Positions 25,434 through 33,906 of a DNA stretch of 64,000 nt are shown here, piece by piece; positions within the stretch are counted from its first letter, which is position 1, and the number at the start of each line of letters is the position of its first letter. The stretch covers positions 553,548 through 617,547 of the forward strand of contig NZ_JAOVZT010000001.1 of assembly GCF_025716945.1 (NCBI RefSeq), in the 5' to 3' direction. Below the pieces are notes generated by a model that had not been told where the DNA came from, searched no databases, and saw only the letters and a list, made by a program, of their open reading frames with translations. The DNA is from Geodermatophilus sp. YIM 151500. GTDB lineage: Bacteria; Actinomycetota; Actinomycetes; Mycobacteriales; Geodermatophilaceae. The translations under genes were made by a program, and so were the position numbers.

Positions 25434-25755
25434 CGTGCCCGATCAGGACGAGGGGACGCCGGCGCGGGGCCGCCTCGCCCAGACGGTCCGTCTCGCCGCA
25501 CTGCCGGACGCCTACGCGGGCCGCACCGCCCTCGGTCTCGGCAAGCGCCTCGGCGGCCGCCCCGCGGAAGTGGTCGCCGAGCAGGTCCAGCAGCGCACCA
25601 CCGAGCGGCTGTTCGCCACCCTCGGCCATCTCAAGGCGCCGCAGAAGTGGGCCAGGCGTTCTCCGCCATGGAGGCAGTTCTCCTGAGCAGATGGCCGGCC
25701 CCCACCGCGAGACGCTGGTCAAGCTGCAGGAACGTCGACCGCCGGAGCCACCCGT
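25434..25755 (+). pseudogene. N-terminal fragment of an ABC1/UbiB-type kinase, paralogue of 56287-57630
   Basis: From a GTG at 25434 the frame reads RGRLAQTVRLAALPDAYAGR, TALGLGKRLGGRPAEVVAEQ and LFATLGHLK, nearly identical to the start of the intact kinase at 56287. It then slips: other frames continue EVGQAFSAMEAVL, MAGPHRETLVKLQER, the equivalents of KVGQAMSAMEA and LVGPYREALVRLQEA. Similarity ends near 25755, before the kinase catalytic motifs. It is a truncated, multiply frameshifted relic. Confidence 0.8.
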
Positions 25756-25765
25756 CCATGTGCCG

Positions 25766-26530
25766 TCACTCCGGCGTCACGTACGCCCCCGAGATCCCGC
25801 CGTCCACCAGGAACGTCGAGGCGGTCATGAACGACGAGTCGTCGCTGGCCAGGAAGGCGACGGCCGCGGCGATCTCCTCGGGCTCGGCGAAGCGGCCCAG
25901 CGGCACGTGCACCAGCCGGCGCGCTGCGCGCTCCGGGTCGGTCGCGAACAGCTCCTGCAGCAGCGGCGTGTTCACCGGCCCTGGGCACAGCGCGTTGACC
26001 CGGATCCCCTCCCGGGCGAACTGCACCCCGAGCTCCCGGCTCATCGCCAGCACCCCACCCTTGGAGGCGCTGTACGAGATCTGCGACGTCGCCGCGCCCA
26101 TCACCGCCACGAACGACGCGGTGTTGATGATCGAGCCCTTGCCCTGGCGCTGCATGTACGGGATCGCCGCCTTGCAGCACAGGAACACCGACGTCAGGTT
26201 CACCTCCTGCACCCGGCGCCAGGCGTCCAGGCCGGTCACCAGGATGGAGTCGTCGTCCGGCGGCGAGATGCCCGCGTTGTTGAACGCCACGTCCACCGAG
26301 CCGTAGGTCTCGTGCGCCGCCGCGAACAGCGCCTCCACGTCCGACTCGCTCGTCACGTCACAGCGCACGAACGTCCCGCCGCACTCGTCGGCCGCCCGCT
26401 TGCCGGCGTCCTCGTCGACGTCGGCCACCACCACCCGGGCGCCCTCCGACGCCAGCCGCAGCACCGACGCCAGCCCGATCCCGCTCCCCCCGCCGGTCAC
26501 CACCGCGACCCGGCCGCTCAACCGCTCCAT
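25766..26530 (-). CDS. SDR-family NAD(P)-dependent oxidoreductase
   Basis: A 254-residue classical short-chain dehydrogenase: TGGGSGIG (cofactor loop, residues 12-19), acidic VVVADVDED at the end of strand 2 favouring NAD(H), NNAG, the catalytic Ser in INTASFVAV, YSASKGG (catalytic Tyr and Lys), and PGPVNTPL. It is the last gene of a four-gene operon, its ATG overlapping the aldehyde dehydrogenase stop by one base (TGATG). In that context an alcohol dehydrogenase acting on a gamma-glutamylated amino alcohol is plausible, feeding the aldehyde dehydrogenase. Substrate cannot be read from sequence, since SDRs are too diverse. Confidence 0.92.
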   Translation of the reverse strand: MERLSGRVAVVTGGGSGIGLASVLRLASEGARVVVADVDEDAGKRAADECGGTFVRCDVTSESDVEALFAAAHETYGSVDVAFNNAGISPPDDDSILVTGLDAWRRVQEVNLTSVFLCCKAAIPYMQRQGKGSIINTASFVAVMGAATSQISYSASKGGVLAMSRELGVQFAREGIRVNALCPGPVNTPLLQELFATDPERAARRLVHVPLGRFAEPEEIAAAVAFLASDDSSFMTASTFLVDGGISGAYVTPE

Positions 26531-27897
26531 CAGCGCTCCTCCGTCGCCAGGAAGACGTTCTTCGTCTCGGTGAACGAGGCCAGCGCGTCCGGGCCCAACT
26601 CCCGCCCCAGCCCCGACTGCTTGAACCCGCCGAACGGCGTCGCGTACCGCACCGACGAGTGCGAATTCACCGACAGGTTGCCGGCCTCCACCCCCCGCGA
26701 CACCCGGAAGGCCCGGCCGACGTCCCGCGTCCAGATCGAGCCGCTCAGCCCGTACTCGCTGTCGTTGGCGATCCGCACCGCGTCGTCCTCGTCGTCGAAC
26801 GGCACCACCGCCACCACCGGGCCGAACACCTCCTCGCGCAGCAGCGGGTCGTCCGCCCGCGACGGCGTCACCACCGTCGGCGGGAACCAGAACCCCGGCC
26901 CCTCCGGCGCGCTCCCCCGGAACGCCACCGGCGCATCCGACGGCACGTACGAGGCCACCTTCGCCCGGTGCTCCCCCGAGATCAGCGGCCCCATCTCCGT
27001 GTCCGCCGACGCCGGATCACCCACCCGGAACCCCGTCACCGCTGGCTCCAGCAGCTCCATGAACCGGTCGAACGCCGATCGCTCCACCAGGATCCGCGAG
27101 CGCGCGCAGCAGTCCTGACCCGCGTTGTCGAACACCCCGCCCGGCGCCGCGGCCGCCGCCTTCTCCAGGTCGGCGTCGGCGAACACGATGTTCGCGCTCT
27201 TGCCCCCGAGCTCCAGCGTCACCCGCTTCACCTGCGCGGCGCAGCCGGCCATCACCTGCTTGCCCACCTCGGTGGACCCGGTGAACGACACCTTGCGCAC
27301 CAGCGGGTGCTCGACGAACCGCTGCCCCACCACCGAGCCCTTGCCCGGCAGCACCTGGAACACGTCCTCGGGCAGCCCCGCCTCGCGCGCCAGCGACGCC
27401 AGCCGCATCGCCGTCAGCGGCGTGATCTCCGCCGGCTTGAGCACCACGCAGTTCCCCGCCGCCAGCGCCGGCGCGAACCCCCACACCGCGATCGGCATCG
27501 GGAAGTTCCACGGCACGATCACCCCGACCACGCCCAGCGGCTCCTGGAACGTCACGTCGACCCCGCCGGCCACCGGGATCTGCCGGCCGAACAGCCGCTC
27601 CGGCGCCGCCGCGTAGTACTCGAGCACGTCGCGCACGTGCCCGGCCTCCCACCGCGCGTTGGTCAGCGTGTGCCCGCTGTTGCGCACCTCCAGCGACGCC
27701 AGGTGCTCCACGTCGGCGTCCACCGCGTCGGCGAAGCGGCGCAGCAGCCGCGCCCGGTCGGCCGGCGCCATCCGGCGCCACGACGCGTGCGCCGCGGCGG
27801 CCCGCGCTATCGCAGCGTCCGTCTCCGGAGCCGACGTCAGCGCCACCTCCTCCAGCGGCGTCTCATCGGCCGGGTTGACCAGCTGGATCGTGCTCAC
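26530..27897 (-). CDS. NAD(P)+-dependent aldehyde dehydrogenase of an amine-degradation operon
   Basis: This 455-residue aldehyde dehydrogenase has the family signature sites: VPWNFPMP, VVLKPAE, VSFTGSTEVGKQVM, the general-base Glu in LELGGKSANIVF, the catalytic Cys in NAGQDCCARSRI, and EEVFGPVVAV. It oxidises an aldehyde to the acid. The GTG start overlaps the amidotransferase stop (GTGA), and its own stop overlaps the SDR start, so the genes are translationally coupled. In the proposed pathway it acts on a gamma-glutamylated aldehyde, as PuuC does. At 455 residues it is slightly shorter than most family members, mainly at the N-terminus. Confidence 0.93.
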   Translation of the reverse strand: MSTIQLVNPADETPLEEVALTSAPETDAAIARAAAAHASWRRMAPADRARLLRRFADAVDADVEHLASLEVRNSGHTLTNARWEAGHVRDVLEYYAAAPERLFGRQIPVAGGVDVTFQEPLGVVGVIVPWNFPMPIAVWGFAPALAAGNCVVLKPAEITPLTAMRLASLAREAGLPEDVFQVLPGKGSVVGQRFVEHPLVRKVSFTGSTEVGKQVMAGCAAQVKRVTLELGGKSANIVFADADLEKAAAAAPGGVFDNAGQDCCARSRILVERSAFDRFMELLEPAVTGFRVGDPASADTEMGPLISGEHRAKVASYVPSDAPVAFRGSAPEGPGFWFPPTVVTPSRADDPLLREEVFGPVVAVVPFDDEDDAVRIANDSEYGLSGSIWTRDVGRAFRVSRGVEAGNLSVNSHSSVRYATPFGGFKQSGLGRELGPDALASFTETKNVFLATEER

Positions 27898-28631
27898 GTC
27901 GTCCCTTCACGAGTCGCGTCCACCAGCGCGGCGAACAGCCGGCAGTCGTCGCCGTCCACCTCGGGATGCCACTGCACCCCCACCGCGAACCGCGGACCGC
28001 GCAACTCCACTGCCTCCACCGTGCCGTCGTCCGCCCGGCCGACGGCGACCAGGTCGTCAGACAGCACGTCCACCGCCTGGTGGTGGTAGCACGCCACCTC
28101 CACCTCGTCGCCGAGCAGCCCACCCACCACGCTGTCGGCCGCCAGCGAGACGCGGGTGCGGCCGAACTCCGCCGGCGCCGGCCGGTGCCCCTCGTGCCCC
28201 ACCACGTCGGGCAGGTGCTGCGCGAGCGTCCCGCCGAGCACCACGTTGAGCACCTGCATGCCCCGGCAGACCCCGAGCACCGGCACGTCCCGCGCCAGCG
28301 CCCCGCGCAGCAGCCCCTCCTCGGCGGCGTCGCGCTGGGCCGACGTCCCCCCGGTGCGCGGGTGCGGCGACGCCCCGTACCGCGCCGGGTCGACGTCCCC
28401 TCCCCCGCTGAGCACCAGCCCGTCCAGCGCGCCCACCACCGACGCGTCGAGGTCGGCCACCGGCGGCAGCAGCACCGGCCAGCCGCCCACCCGCGCGACG
28501 ACCTCCACGTACGCCCGCGGCAGCAGCGCCGCCTCCTGCGACCACACCCCGTACCGCGCGGGCTCCAGGTAGGTCGTCAGGCCGATCCGCGGACGACGGT
28601 CGCCGGCCGGCTCAGAGCCGCTCGAAGCCAC
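27894..28631 (-). CDS. Class I glutamine amidotransferase-like gamma-glutamyl hydrolase (PuuD-like)
   Basis: A 245-residue peptidase C26-type protein: RPRIGLTTYLEPARYG at the start, LVLSGGGDVDPARYG, the nucleophile elbow VLGVCRGMQVLNV (Cys near residue 121), and the His-Glu pair in AVGVQWHPEVDGDD. PuuD-type enzymes release glutamate from gamma-glutamylated products, the last step of the gamma-glutamylation route. The GTG at 28631 lies inside the end of the ligase gene (20-bp overlap). It is placed directly after that gene, which supports the pathway call. Confidence 0.9.
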   Translation of the reverse strand: MASSGSEPAGDRRPRIGLTTYLEPARYGVWSQEAALLPRAYVEVVARVGGWPVLLPPVADLDASVVGALDGLVLSGGGDVDPARYGASPHPRTGGTSAQRDAAEEGLLRGALARDVPVLGVCRGMQVLNVVLGGTLAQHLPDVVGHEGHRPAPAEFGRTRVSLAADSVVGGLLGDEVEVACYHHQAVDVLSDDLVAVGRADDGTVEAVELRGPRFAVGVQWHPEVDGDDCRLFAALVDATREGTT

Positions 28632-30024
28632 GCACCCGCTCCCAGTCGGTCACCGCCGCGTCGAAGGCGGTCACCTCCACCCGGGCGGCGTTCAGGTAGT
28701 GCTCGACCACCTCGTCGCCGAAGGCCTTCCGCGCCATCGCGCTCTCGGCGAGCCGGGCCGCCGCATCGCGCAGGGTGCCGGGCACCTTCTCCCGGCCGGC
28801 CGTGTAGGCGTTGCCGGTCAGCGCCGGTTCCAGCGGCAGCTCGTTCTCCACCCCGTGCAGCCCGGCCGCGATCAGCGCGGCGACGGCGAGGTAGGGATTG
28901 ACGTCGGCGCCGGGCAGCCGGTTCTCGAACCGCAGCGACTCGCCGTGCCCGACCACCCGCAGCGCGCACGTCCGGTTGTCCAGGCCCCAGGCCACCGCGG
29001 TCGGCGCGAAGCTGCCCTCGGCGAACCGCTTGTACGAGTTGATGTTCGGCGCGAGGAACGCCGTCAGCTCGCCCAGGCAGGCCAGCTGCCCCGCGAGGAA
29101 GTGCTCCATCAGCGGGCTGAACCCGTGCTCGCCGTCCCCGGCCATGGCCGGGCGGCCGTCGGCGTCCCGGAGGCTCAGGTGGATGTGGCACGAGTTGCCC
29201 TCGCGCTCGTCGTACTTGGCCATGAAGCTCACGCTCATGCCCTGCTGGGCGGCGATCTCCTTGGCCCCGGTCTTGTAGACGACGTGGTTGTCGCAGGTGG
29301 TCAGCGCGTCGCTGTAGCGGAAGGCGATCTCGTGCTGGCCGCGGTTGCACTCCCCCTTGGCCGACTCCACGTACAGGCCCGCGCCGGTCATCCCGTGGGT
29401 GATCGCGCGCAGCAGCCCGTCGATGCGGCCGGTGCCGACCAGCGAGTAGTCGACGTTGTACTGGTTGGCCGGCTCCAGGTGCCGGTAGCCGGACCGCCAG
29501 GCGTCCTCGTACGACGTCCGGAAGGTGAAGAACTCCAGCTCGGTGCCGCAGTGGGCGGTCAGACCGCGCTCGGCCAGCCGGTCGAGCTGGCGGCGGAGCA
29601 CCTGGCGGGGGGACGGCGCCACCGGCTCGCCGGCGTGGTCGAGGACGTCGCACAGCACGAGCGCCGTCCCCGGGTGCCACGGCACCCGGCGCATGGTCCT
29701 GAGGTCCGGGCGCAGTGCGAAGTCGCCGTACCCGGTGTCCCACGACGACATCGCGTAGCCGGCGACGGTGTTCATCTCGACGTCGACGGCGAGCAGGTAG
29801 TTGCACGCTTCGGCACCGTGCGGCAGCACCTCCTCCAGGAAGTACCGCGCCGAGCAGCGCTTGCCCTGAAGCCGACCCTGCATGTCGGTCATCGCGACGA
29901 GGACGGTGTCGATCTCACCGGGCCCGACGGCCGAGCGCAGCTGCTCGACGGTCAGCGGTGCCGGACGTCGGTCCACGGCGCCTCCCCGGGACGGCGGCAG
30001 GGCATCGGATCGCGACTGATCCAT
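28612..30024 (-). CDS. Glutamine-synthetase-like gamma-glutamyl-amine ligase (PuuA/GlnA3/GlnA4 type)
   Basis: The 470-residue protein has the GS fold: DTVLVAMTDMQGRLQGKR, the metal-binding TELEFFTF, QYNVDYSLVGTGRI, CNRGQHEIAFRYSDAL, GNSCHIHLSL (metal His), INSYKRF, and LRFENRLPGADVNPYLA. The lack of an adenylylation-site context and the operon partners separate it from the housekeeping enzyme. Such enzymes attach glutamate through its gamma-carboxyl to an amine using ATP. In enteric bacteria PuuA uses putrescine; in Streptomyces GlnA3 uses polyamines and GlnA4 ethanolamine. The divergent Eat-like permease and the absence of a PuuB oxidase favour ethanolamine or another amino alcohol here. ATG at 30024 chosen; longer open frame upstream is antisense to the permease. 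Confidence 0.9.
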   Translation of the reverse strand: MDQSRSDALPPSRGGAVDRRPAPLTVEQLRSAVGPGEIDTVLVAMTDMQGRLQGKRCSARYFLEEVLPHGAEACNYLLAVDVEMNTVAGYAMSSWDTGYGDFALRPDLRTMRRVPWHPGTALVLCDVLDHAGEPVAPSPRQVLRRQLDRLAERGLTAHCGTELEFFTFRTSYEDAWRSGYRHLEPANQYNVDYSLVGTGRIDGLLRAITHGMTGAGLYVESAKGECNRGQHEIAFRYSDALTTCDNHVVYKTGAKEIAAQQGMSVSFMAKYDEREGNSCHIHLSLRDADGRPAMAGDGEHGFSPLMEHFLAGQLACLGELTAFLAPNINSYKRFAEGSFAPTAVAWGLDNRTCALRVVGHGESLRFENRLPGADVNPYLAVAALIAAGLHGVENELPLEPALTGNAYTAGREKVPGTLRDAAARLAESAMARKAFGDEVVEHYLNAARVEVTAFDAAVTDWERVRGFERL

Positions 30025-30036
30025 TGACCGCGCATG

Positions 30037-30046
30037 CAACCGGTTG
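30037..30046. promoter_or_regulatory. CAACCGGTTG palindrome in the divergent ligase/permease promoter region
   Basis: A perfect 10-bp palindrome 13 bp upstream of the ligase start, in the 150-bp region shared with the divergent permease gene. A TTGACA element at 30069-30074 could be a -35 for the permease but lacks a clear -10. FadR/GntR regulators bind short palindromes of this kind, and one is encoded in this cluster. Role inferred from position only. Confidence 0.4.
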
Positions 30047-30174
30047 GCGACGTCGGCGTCAACGGTCTTGACAGCGCCGTCCGACCGCTCCACCCTTCGC
30101 GCCACGTGCCCGGCCAAAGGTCCGGCCGCGATCCATTGCCCGCTGCGGGCGGGCCCTGATCCCGGAGTGCGCCC

Positions 30175-31623
30175 ATGGCCGACCGTCGCCAGATCCACGG
30201 GGTCGAGTACGAGCGGATGGGCGCCGACTACCTGCAGCACCGGCAGCTCAAGCGCGGCGCCGCCGGCTGGGTGCTGCTGGCCGGGCTCGGCGTCGCCTAC
30301 GTCATCTCCGGCGACTTCGCCGGCTGGAACTTCGGCCTGGCCGAGGGCGGCTGGGGCGGGCTGCTCGTCGCCACCGTGCTGATGGCGGTCATGTACACCG
30401 CGATGGTGTTCGGCCTGGCCGAGCTGGCTTCGGCGCTGCCGGTCGCCGGCGCCGGGTACGGCTTCGCCCGGCGGGCGATGGGCCCGCTGGCCGGCTTCGC
30501 CACCGGGACGGCGATCCTCATCGAGTACGTCATCGCCCCGGCCGCGATCGTCGTGTTCATCGGCGGCTACGTCGAGGCGCTGGGCCTGTTCGGGCTGACC
30601 AGCGGCTGGCCGGTCTACCTGGTCTGCTACGCGATCTTCGTCGGCGTCCACCTGTACGGCGTCGGCGAGGCGCTCAAGCTGATGTTCGCCATCACCGCGA
30701 TCGCCGTCGTCGCGCTGGCGGCGTTCGTCATCGGCATGCTGCCGCAGTTCAGCACGTCGAACCTGTTCGACATCGAGCCGACGTCCGCGGCCGGCGCCAG
30801 CGAGTTCCTGCCGTTCGGCCTCGCCGGCGTGATCGCCGCGTTCGTCTACGGCATCTGGTTCTTCCTCGCCGTCGAGGGCGTGCCGCTGGCCGCCGAGGAG
30901 TCGCGCGACCCGAAGCGGGACATGCCCCGCGGCATCATCGCCGCGATGATGGTGCTGCTGGTCTTCGCGGCGCTCATCCTGTTCACCGCCCCCGGCGGGG
31001 CCGGGTCGGCGGTGATCTCCGAGTCGGACAACCCGCTGCCGCTCGCCCTGCGCGAGGCCTACGGCGGCAACCCGTGGGTGGCCGACTTCGTCAACTACGC
31101 GGGCCTGGCCGGCCTGGTCGCCAGCTTCTTCTCGATCGTCTTCGCCTACTCGCGGCAGCTGTTCGCGCTCTCCCGGGCCGGCTACCTGCCCCGCTGGCTG
31201 TCGAAGACCGGCTCCCGGCGGACGCCGTACCTCGCCCTGGTCGTCCCGGGCACGATCGGCTTCCTGCTCGCCGCCATCACCCAGGACGGCGCCCTGCTGA
31301 TCAACATCGCCGTCTTCGGGGCGACCGTCTCGTACGTGCTGATGATGCTCGCGCACATCGTGCTGCGCCGCCGCGAGCCCGACCTGCCCCGGCCGTACCG
31401 GACGCCGGGCGGCGTCGTGACCACCGGCGTCGCGCTGGTGCTGGCCGCGGCCGCGGTGGTGGCCACCTTCTTCGTCGACGAGCTCGCCGCCGGCATCACC
31501 GCGTTGATCTTCGTCGCGGCGCTGGCCTACTTCTGGTTCTACAGCCGGCACCGGCTCGTGGCGAACGCCCCGGAGGAGGAGTTCGAGGCGATCGAGCGGG
31601 CCGAGGCCGAACTGGGCGGATGA
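30175..31623 (+). CDS. APC-family permease, ethanolamine permease (Eat)-like
   Basis: A 482-residue integral membrane transporter of the amino acid-polyamine-organocation superfamily with about 12 hydrophobic helices. Distinctive features are the N-terminal YLQHRQLKRGAAGWVLLAGL, the GVAYVISGDFAGWNFGLAEG segment in helix 1, and LAVEGVPLAAEESRDPKRDM in the sixth-helix region, all typical of the ethanolamine permease subgroup. It is expected to import a small amine in symport. The ATG at 30175 is divergent from the glutamine-synthetase-like ligase, and the GntR regulator follows with a 4-bp ATGA overlap. The substrate could also be a related amino alcohol or polyamine. Confidence 0.88.
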   Translation: MADRRQIHGVEYERMGADYLQHRQLKRGAAGWVLLAGLGVAYVISGDFAGWNFGLAEGGWGGLLVATVLMAVMYTAMVFGLAELASALPVAGAGYGFARRAMGPLAGFATGTAILIEYVIAPAAIVVFIGGYVEALGLFGLTSGWPVYLVCYAIFVGVHLYGVGEALKLMFAITAIAVVALAAFVIGMLPQFSTSNLFDIEPTSAAGASEFLPFGLAGVIAAFVYGIWFFLAVEGVPLAAEESRDPKRDMPRGIIAAMMVLLVFAALILFTAPGGAGSAVISESDNPLPLALREAYGGNPWVADFVNYAGLAGLVASFFSIVFAYSRQLFALSRAGYLPRWLSKTGSRRTPYLALVVPGTIGFLLAAITQDGALLINIAVFGATVSYVLMMLAHIVLRRREPDLPRPYRTPGGVVTTGVALVLAAAAVVATFFVDELAAGITALIFVAALAYFWFYSRHRLVANAPEEEFEAIERAEAELGG

Positions 31624-32339
31624 CCTCGTCGCTGCGGTCGTCGGGGGCGGACGCAGCGCTCTTCCGGCCGCTGCGCGGCGGCAACGCCTTCGAGGAGACC
31701 GTCGAACGGCTGCTGCAGGCGCTGCGGCTGGGCGTGGTCGCGCCCGGCGGCCGGCTGCCGCCGGGCCGCGAGCTCGCGGCGCGGCTCGGGGTGAGCCGGG
31801 CGACGCTGCGGGAGGCGCTGGCCACGCTGCAGGACGCCGGCTACCTGGAGTCGCGGCGCGGCCGCTACGGCGGCACGTTCGTCCGGGCGGCGCCGCCGGC
31901 CGACCGCATCGTCCGCAGCCCGTCGGGGGCCGAGCTGGACGACGTGCTGCAGTTCCGGCTGGTGCTCGAGGAGGGTGCGGCCGAGGCGGCCGCCGCCCGC
32001 GCACTGACCCGCGCCGAGCGGGAGCACCTCTCCTCGCGGCTGGCCGCCTGCACCGGCGCGCCGCTGGCCGACTACCGGCGGCTGGACTCGCGGCTGCACC
32101 TCGCCGTGGCCGAGGTGGCGGGTTCACCGTCCCTGACAACGGCGGTGGCCGACGTCCGCATCCGGGTCAACGAGCTGCTCGACGCCATCCCGCTGCTGCC
32201 GCCGAACATCGAGCACTCCGACCGGCAGCACGCGGCGGTGGTGACGGCGATCCTCGCCGGGGACCCGGACGGCGCCCGGCGGCACATGGCCGAGCACCTG
32301 GCCGGGACGGCGGCGCTGCTGCGCGGCTTCCTCACCTGA
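31620..32339 (+). CDS. FadR-subfamily GntR transcriptional regulator
   Basis: The 239-residue protein has an N-terminal GntR winged helix (FEETVERLLQALRLGVVAPG, GRLPPGRELAARLGVSRATL, REALATLQDAGYLESRRG) and a C-terminal FCD all-helical ligand domain with metal-binding-type residues (YRRLDSRLHLAVAEVAGSP; SDRQHAAVVTAILAGD). FCD regulators sense small carboxylates or amines. Its ATG overlaps the permease stop, so it is co-transcribed with the transporter and probably controls the divergent catabolic operon, perhaps through the palindrome at 30037-30046. Confidence 0.92.
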   Translation: MTSSLRSSGADAALFRPLRGGNAFEETVERLLQALRLGVVAPGGRLPPGRELAARLGVSRATLREALATLQDAGYLESRRGRYGGTFVRAAPPADRIVRSPSGAELDDVLQFRLVLEEGAAEAAAARALTRAEREHLSSRLAACTGAPLADYRRLDSRLHLAVAEVAGSPSLTTAVADVRIRVNELLDAIPLLPPNIEHSDRQHAAVVTAILAGDPDGARRHMAEHLAGTAALLRGFLT

Positions 32340-32499
32340 GGGCGCCGCGGCGGTCGGCTGAGCCTGCGACGCGGCGACGCGGCGACGCGGCCCTCGTGCG
32401 TCCACGGCTCGCCCAGGCACTGGAGCCACGCGACCTATCGCCAGCACCTCGGCCCGCCGCCGCTGCCCACCCGGGCCCGACCTGCCGACATGCCCGCAC

Positions 32500-33645
32500 T
32501 CACCCCCGGCCGGCGTAGTCGGCCAGCCGCTCGCTGACCGCGGTGACGGTAGGCAGGGGCGGCCGCGCGAAGTGCTCCGGCTTGGCCGACCGCAGCAACT
32601 CCTCTCCGTCGCGGGCCCAGTCGAACCGCGGTCGCTTCAGCAGCCGCCGGAAGACGGTGCTGACCGTGTCCGGGTGCCGGTCGGCCAGCCGGCGCAGCAC
32701 CATCGGTGCGACGCTGTCGTCGTCCAGGTATGACAACACCGTGTCCCGGTACCGACGGCGCCGCAGCAGATCGGGGTCGGCGAAGGCCTCCTCGACCAGG
32801 CCGAACTCGGCGAGGAAGTCCATCCCGTCGTCCTCGTCGTAGATGAACGCCACCGTCTCGGCGTCCACCAGCTCCGGAGGCAGCTCGACGACCGGCGTGG
32901 GGGCCGTGCCCGCCAGGTGCGCCCGCTCCGGGTGCTCCCGCAGGATCTCCTGCTGGCGGAACGCGTAGAACTCGTCGAGCCGCCGCTGCGCCTGCTCCCC
33001 CGGCACGACCACGAGGTCGGTGCCGAAGAACCGGACGAAGCGCTGCCGCTCCGCCCGCTGCATCTCCCACGCCCGGGCCAACTTCTCCGGGTTGCGGAAC
33101 ACCGACTCCGGCGAGCGCAGCGACATGTCCAGTGCCAGCTGGGCGGCGAGCTTGCGCTCGGCCGGCCGCAGCACGCTGATCGGCCCGCTGAACACCCACT
33201 CGTCGCCGACCGCCACCAGGCGGGTGAGCAGGAACGACCGCTTCGGCGTCCGGCGGAACACCGACGGGCCGAGGGTGGACCGCGTCCGGTACGTCAGGTC
33301 GTCGACGAGGTTGACCAGGATCAGCGCGGGTCCGTCGCGGCGCTGGACTTCGAAGACCCCCGAGACCACGTCGTGCCAGCCGAGCAGCATCTGCCGGTCC
33401 TGCGGCGACAGCTCGGGGCGCGCGTCGACGAACTGCTCGACGACGGTGCGGCCGTCGCGCAGGCGGTGCTCGAGGACGAAGGAGTCCCAGAGCAGCATCA
33501 ACTGGCTCTCGTCCCACACCTCGACCGCGTCGCCGTAGTCGGCCAGCATCGAGCGGAAAGCCCGGTCGTAGCGCGGCTGCTGCGAGAACTCCACCAACTG
33601 CTGCTTCAGTTCACCGGCCCGCGCGACGAGGTCTTCCACCACCAT
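32500..33645 (-). CDS. Unrecognised 381-residue protein
   Basis: No family is recognised. The ATG at 33645 (MVVEDLVARAGELKQQLVEF) is chosen; the codons just upstream are a local duplication of the same CATGGTGGTGGA string. The protein is charged, soluble-looking and rich in Arg, Glu and Leu, with segments such as DRAFRSMLADYGDAVEVWDE, SQLMLLWDSFVLEHRL, RDGRTVVEQFVDARPELS and a middle block FRRTPKRSFLLTRLVAVGDE that resembles a regular beta-barrel strand. DEDDGMDFLAEFGLVEEAF follows. No signal peptide, membrane helix or catalytic motif is evident. It converges with the GntR gene and stands alone upstream of the MntA/HepT pair. Confidence 0.75.
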   Translation of the reverse strand: MVVEDLVARAGELKQQLVEFSQQPRYDRAFRSMLADYGDAVEVWDESQLMLLWDSFVLEHRLRDGRTVVEQFVDARPELSPQDRQMLLGWHDVVSGVFEVQRRDGPALILVNLVDDLTYRTRSTLGPSVFRRTPKRSFLLTRLVAVGDEWVFSGPISVLRPAERKLAAQLALDMSLRSPESVFRNPEKLARAWEMQRAERQRFVRFFGTDLVVVPGEQAQRRLDEFYAFRQQEILREHPERAHLAGTAPTPVVELPPELVDAETVAFIYDEDDGMDFLAEFGLVEEAFADPDLLRRRRYRDTVLSYLDDDSVAPMVLRRLADRHPDTVSTVFRRLLKRPRFDWARDGEELLRSAKPEHFARPPLPTVTAVSERLADYAGRG

Positions 33646-33906
33646 GACTCCACCACCATGAGCAGCCTCCGCACAGGTGGGCATCCGCGGTCGAGCTCAC
33701 CGTATGCCTCCCACGCCGTCCGCTGCCTGATCACGAAGTCCGGGGAGCGACGCACCGACAGGACCCGGCGTGCTCACCGCTCGGCGGGCCGAAGGGCTGC
33801 GGGTCGTCGATCCACGAGCACGAGAGCGCTCACGGGGGCCGTGCGAGAAGGCCTGGCGCACCGCCCTCGAGCCCGCGGGGGCTCCTGCGCCTCCTACCCT
33901 CGGGCC

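Noticed and set aside
30022..32139. N-terminal extension of the glutamine-synthetase-like open frame to 1175 residues on the minus strand
   Set aside because: The extension is antisense to the permease and GntR genes, is Arg/Ala/Gly-rich without domains, and homology begins at the ATG at 30024.
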